From: Annulohypoxylon bovei var. microspora
Lineage: Eukaryota > Ascomycota > Sordariomycetes > Xylariales > Hypoxylaceae
DNA: 24,869 nucleotides
Reading direction: 5' to 3'
Assembly: GCA_022836615.1 (NCBI GenBank)
Contig: MU405462.1
Location: forward strand, 1-24,869
Shown in pieces: positions 21,873 to 24,869 of the stretch. The notes under the pieces were generated by a model, which saw nothing but the letters and a program-made list of their open reading frames with translations, searched no databases and had not been told where the DNA came from. Positions within the stretch are counted from its first letter, which is position 1; every line of letters starts with the position of its first letter. The position numbers and the translations under genes are program-made.

Positions 21873-22756
21873 GAGCAATGTTAAATCCGCTGTATGGATG
21901 TCGTGGGTTTCGTCCGCTGTATGGGGGGTGTCAAAAGGTACTTGAAACCGCATACAAATCGCCATACAATTGAAGGTACCAGCAGCCGCCGAAATTCAAT
22001 CAATTCAACCTACTTTTCCCCCACACCCACCTACACACCCTGTTTTAATCTTCCCTTTCTCCCTTTTCTCCTACTTCAATCCCTCGTCAAATTTCTTGTA
22101 ATTACACAATTAGATAGATCTCGAAAAGCGCGTTCAATTGATCCAGGTTGCATCCCTTATAGACCTTTGTGTGGCTGGCAAATCAGGTTGAAAGATAATC
22201 GCATGTAGGGCAAGGAGGCCTACGCGAAGGGTATCGCGGGGACCACCAAAGTAAAATCTTGTACAAGCACCCAGGTTTCAACCTGATTTGCCACCCACAC
22301 AGCAATCTGTAAGGGATGCAACTTAGATAATTCGAAAGCGATTTGAAGGTTGAATCTAATTGTGTAATTATAAGAAATTTGACGCGGGATTGAAGGGGGA
22401 GAAACGGGTGAAAGGGGAGGGTATGTAGGTGGGTATAAGCGCTTGGATTTTTCTAAGTTCAATTGAAGGGCGCTCGGGGTGGGCATTGAAGATACTTGCG
22501 TTTGTATGGGGATTTGTATGCGGGGAAAGGTACCACAAATGCCGGGCCTGATACAGCGGACGAAACCCACGACATCCATACAGCGGATTTAACATTGCTT
22601 AAAAAAAATATATTAATTATTAATTTTAAAAATATTAATTAATTTTTAAATATTCGAATTATAAAATTAAATTTAATGGAAAACGTGCGGATTAATTAAA
22701 AAATATATATTAAAAAAACATTTCGTGAATTTAATTTTAATAAAATACGAAAACGA
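21665..22756 (+). pseudogene. Ty1/copia reverse transcriptase, split by a MITE
   Basis: The plus-strand frame at 21665-21682 reads LYKFK-stop, the RIP form of the copia motif L-Y-G-L-K-Q. About 115 bases on, 21797-21811 reads LYVND, the mutated L-Y-V-D-D catalytic box, followed by FILFGINKK. The MITE at 21873-22600 interrupts the frame. After removing it and one AAAAAAAA duplication, the frame resumes with an F-x-N/D-x-x stretch and ends near IYIKKTFREF at about 22697-22726, as in the part of copia enzymes after the catalytic box. Stops replace Gln and Trp codons. The copia assignment is secure; the copy is dead. A third-family LTR interrupts it at 22762, so RNase H is not visible. Confidence 0.88.
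21873..22600 (-). mobile_element. Foldback MITE, copy 2 (inverted relative to copy 1)
   Basis: 728 bp, from GAGCAATG at 21873 to CATTGCTT at 22600 (one C-to-T change from the expected CATTGCTC). The 8-bp duplication AAAAAAAA lies at 21865-21872 and 22601-22608. Its left end matches the reverse complement of copy 1's right end, and its right end matches copy 1's left end. The arms again pair over most of the length. Copies differ by substitutions of all kinds and small indels, at a guess 80-85% identity, not by RIP-type changes alone. It sits within the copia reverse transcriptase of H. The short frames inside are not genes. Confidence 0.9.
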
Positions 22757-22761
22757 TTCGT
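22609..22761 (+). mobile_element. Ty1/copia element 'H', third segment
   Basis: A short piece of reverse-transcriptase-coding sequence between the MITE and the LTR starting at 22762. Its frame continues from 21872. The last five bases, TTCGT (22757-22761), would be the left target duplication of element C; the right one is outside the window. Confidence 0.7.
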
Positions 22762-22973
22762 TATAACGGCGCTTAATTATTATTATTTTTAAGGTATATT
22801 AACGGAGCGGTTAATTAATGTTTTAATTATAAAATTAATATATAAAAATCTTTTAAAAAAAATTATTTTATGGTTTTTTTTTAAATTTTTCATTTTAAAT
22901 ATTTTTATTAATAAAATACGTGGTTTATTATTATATAAACTTTGTTTTAATTTAAGATTTATTTATTATAATA
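22762..22973 (+). repeat. LTR of copy C
   Basis: 212 bp, TATAACGGCGCTTAATT to ATAATA. It aligns throughout with the LTR at 13251-13466, with a 3-bp deletion near 22870-22890. It is heavily mutated, but its first CGGCGC is retained. Confidence 0.85.
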
Positions 22974-23458
22974 TAATATTTAAAATCATTTATTCGTTTT
23001 ATTTTTTTAATTTAAAAATTTATTTTTAAATTTTTTTTTTTTTTAAATACGTATACATTTACGTATTAATTTAATTTTTTTTAAATTATAATATATTTAA
23101 AGTTTTATTTTTAATTTACATTTAATTTTTAAAAGCTTTTATTTTTTTAAATAAAATTCTTTATATTAATGGTTATAAGGTTTTATTTTTATTTATAATA
23201 AAATATTTTTTAATATTATTTATTTTATTATTAATTAATAATAATATTTAAATTATTAAATAAAAATTTTAATAAAAATATTAAATCATTTATTAATTAA
23301 ATTAATTAATTAAAACCCGCTTTCATTTTTTTAATTATATAATTTTAAATTAATAAATTTTCATTTATAATTAAAAATAAGTTTTTAATTTTAAAAAAAA
23401 CGTTAAAACTTTTAATAATTTAAAAAACCATTTAATTAATTATTTAATAATAAAATTA

Positions 23459-24273
23459 TTATTATTATTATTATTATTCATTTTACATTAATTTACTTAA
23501 ATACATAATTATGTTTAATTACATAATATACGAAATTATTATAAATAAATATTCGTATAATTAAAGTAACATTCCGCCGGTTATACGTTATATTTTTTTT
23601 ATTACGAATAAATTTATATATTTATTTTATTAAAAAATAAAAAAAAAACCTTATAATAATTAAAATAAAAAACTTTTTATTTTTTTATAATTAATTTCGG
23701 TTTTTTATATTATAATTATAAATTTTTTTTTTTCCCCGGATTTTTTTTTAATTATATTTCATTATATAATATTTAAAACCGTAATTTAAAAAAGTTATTT
23801 TTTACTTTTAATTAAATTAAAAGGTTTTTATTATATAATTTATTTTAAAATAAATTAAATATTATTTACGATATCGAATTATTTACGTCGCGTTACGGTT
23901 CCATTTACGTATTATTAAGTCGCCGTTTTCGGAAAAAATGAATATAAAATGAAAAATATACCCTTTATATTATTAACGTAATTTATTAAAATAACATAAT
24001 CTTTTTATTATCGTTTAATTATTAATAATCCATTTTTAAACCTTTAAAAATATAATAACGGTAATTTTAATAATTTTAAAAATAATAATTTTTTTAAAAT
24101 ATTTAATTTTTCGAAAAATTTAAACTTAATTCGCGTTTAAATAATATTACCATTTAAACGTTTTTTTATTATTATAAAATTATAAAGTTTAATTTTATTA
24201 AAATACGTATTTAAAAACCCGTTAAAATTAATGGTAATTAAAAAATTCGAACCTTTTTTTTCCATTACGAAAA
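23459..24273 (-). mobile_element. 815-bp insertion 'D1' with a (TAA)n tail, SINE/LINE-like
   Basis: The insertion is defined by comparison with element A. A 14-bp duplication TAATAATAAAATTA flanks it (23445-23458 and 24274-24287). On the minus strand it begins TTTTCGTAATGG and ends in a run of TAA/AAT units (23456-23478). Long target duplications and a simple-repeat 3' tail are typical of target-primed retrotransposition (LINE or SINE). No reverse transcriptase is legible. AT-rich target sequence may make the duplication look longer than it is. A partial inverted copy with the same start is at 24475. Confidence 0.6.
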
Positions 24274-24474
24274 TAATAATAAAATTAAAAACTTATTTTT
24301 CTTTTTAAAAAAAAAAAACAATTTTGCTTATTAATAAATCTTTTAATTAAAGTAAACGTATTTTTTAACTAAATTTACGATAAAGTTTTACCACCTTGTT
24401 TTTAATGTTTAATATAATAAAAATAATAATTTAATATAATAATTACGTGTTTAATTTACTTTTATTATAATGGT

Positions 24475-24761
24475 TTTTCGTAATGAAAAAAAAAAGTTTA
24501 AATTTCTTAATTATTATTAATTTTAACGGGTTTTTAAATATGCATTTTAATAAAATTAAACCTTATAATTTTATAATAATAAAAAAGCGTTTAAGTGATA
24601 ATATTATTTAAACGTAAATTAAGTTTAAATTTTTTAAAAAATTAAATATTTTAAAAAAGTTATTACTTTTAAAATTATTAAAATTATTATTATTATATTT
24701 TTAAAGGTTTAAAAATGAATTATTAATAATTAAATAATAATAAAAAGATTATACCATTTTA
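24475..24761 (+). mobile_element. Partial inverted copy 'D2' of the D sequence
   Basis: The stretch matches the reverse complement of about 23990-24273, with the same first bases TTTTCGTAATG. Differences are mostly transitions. It is cut at 24761 by the TIR-B element. D1 and D2 form an inverted pair with about 200 bp between them. The 50 bases before it (24425-24474) match neither element A nor D1. Confidence 0.75.
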
Positions 24762-24869
24762 ATCCGTCCGGAAAACACTATTACGCTCAAACTCGAAAAT
24801 TTAGGAATTACGTAAACAATTGATAAGGTAATTGATAAGGTAATTGATAAGAAACTGATAAGTAATTGA
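24762..24869 (+). mobile_element. TIR-B element, copy 2, left end (runs off the window)
   Basis: It starts ATCCGTCCGGAAAACACTAT and is nearly unmutated. It matches 5519-5603, which is the RIP-mutated form, then runs into intact GATAAGGTAATT repeats (24818-24869). It is inserted in D2. The last bases before it, CCATTTTA (24754-24761), would be the left 8-bp duplication. It shows the order of the array without the gypsy insertion. Confidence 0.8.

Larger units (their letters stand above)
22762..24869 (+). mobile_element. Third copy ('C') of the A-family LTR element, 5' part, interrupted
   Basis: 22762-23458 aligns with 13251-13960 of element A: the LTR, the following TAATATTT and about 490 bases of interior. 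24288-24424 continues the alignment at about 13955-14095. Between them lies an 815-bp insertion (D1). After 24425 the match is lost, then D2 and TIR-B follow. Copy C is saturated with C-to-T and G-to-A changes, more so than A. The element runs past the window end. Confidence 0.8.

Noticed and set aside
21894..22595. Open frames of 75-119 codons in the second MITE
   Set aside because: Same reason: they correspond to the same arms as in the first copy, on both strands, with no recognisable domain or conserved product.
1..24869. Mitochondrial origin because of extreme AT content
   Set aside because: Paired LTRs differing by C-to-T and G-to-A, nested nuclear-type retrotransposons, MITEs and TTAGGG motifs fit RIP-mutated nuclear DNA. 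No mitochondrial gene or tRNA was seen.

Overview
The window looks like a gene-free, AT-rich compartment of a filamentous ascomycete (Pezizomycotina) genome. Three signs point there. Nested LTR retrotransposons are degraded almost only by C-to-T and G-to-A changes, the signature of repeat-induced point mutation (RIP). There are TTAGGG-type telomere-like repeats. Compact, unmutated transposon islands stand out from the AT-rich background. I find no intact protein-coding gene, tRNA, rRNA or CRISPR array. All open frames are short and lie inside transposons.

Layout. 1-713: unassigned RIP-degraded DNA. 719-5518: a truncated, reverse-oriented copy ('E') of an LTR retroelement family. Its LTR is split by a 757-bp foldback element ('F', 781-1537) and its interior by a 716-bp foldback MITE (4491-5206). 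5519-12186: a DNA element with inverted ends ATCCGTCCGGA ('TIR-B', about 0.96 kb without its insert). A complete 5.7-kb Ty3/gypsy element (5604-11305, coding on the minus strand, 217-bp LTRs) sits inside it. The right part of TIR-B (11306-12186) is unmutated and carries a telomere-like G-rich array, a G/C hairpin and a long degenerate AGTC/CAACCAG repeat. 12195-13250, 19604-21872 and 22609-22761: three pieces of one RIP-degraded Ty1/copia element on the plus strand ('H'). H is interrupted by a complete 6.35-kb LTR element ('A', 13251-19598, 216-bp LTRs, 5-bp target duplication), by a second copy of the foldback MITE (21873-22600) and by a third copy ('C', from 22762) of the A family. C contains an 815-bp insertion with a (TTA)n end ('D1', 23459-24273) and an inverted partial copy of the same sequence (D2, 24475-24761). 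D2 is cut by a second TIR-B copy running off the window end.

History that can be read: retroelements were mutated, then MITEs inserted. The target duplication of the first MITE is made of already mutated sequence. The two MITE copies and most of TIR-B are islands without RIP. A is only partly mutated and strongly strand-asymmetric (many C, few G on the plus strand), whereas E and C are saturated. The two flanks of the first TIR-B copy belong to different elements (E on the left, H on the right), which suggests recombination between TIR-B copies or a junction at that spot.

The element letters A, C, D, E, F, G, H and TIR-B are local labels, not database names. No database search was possible.
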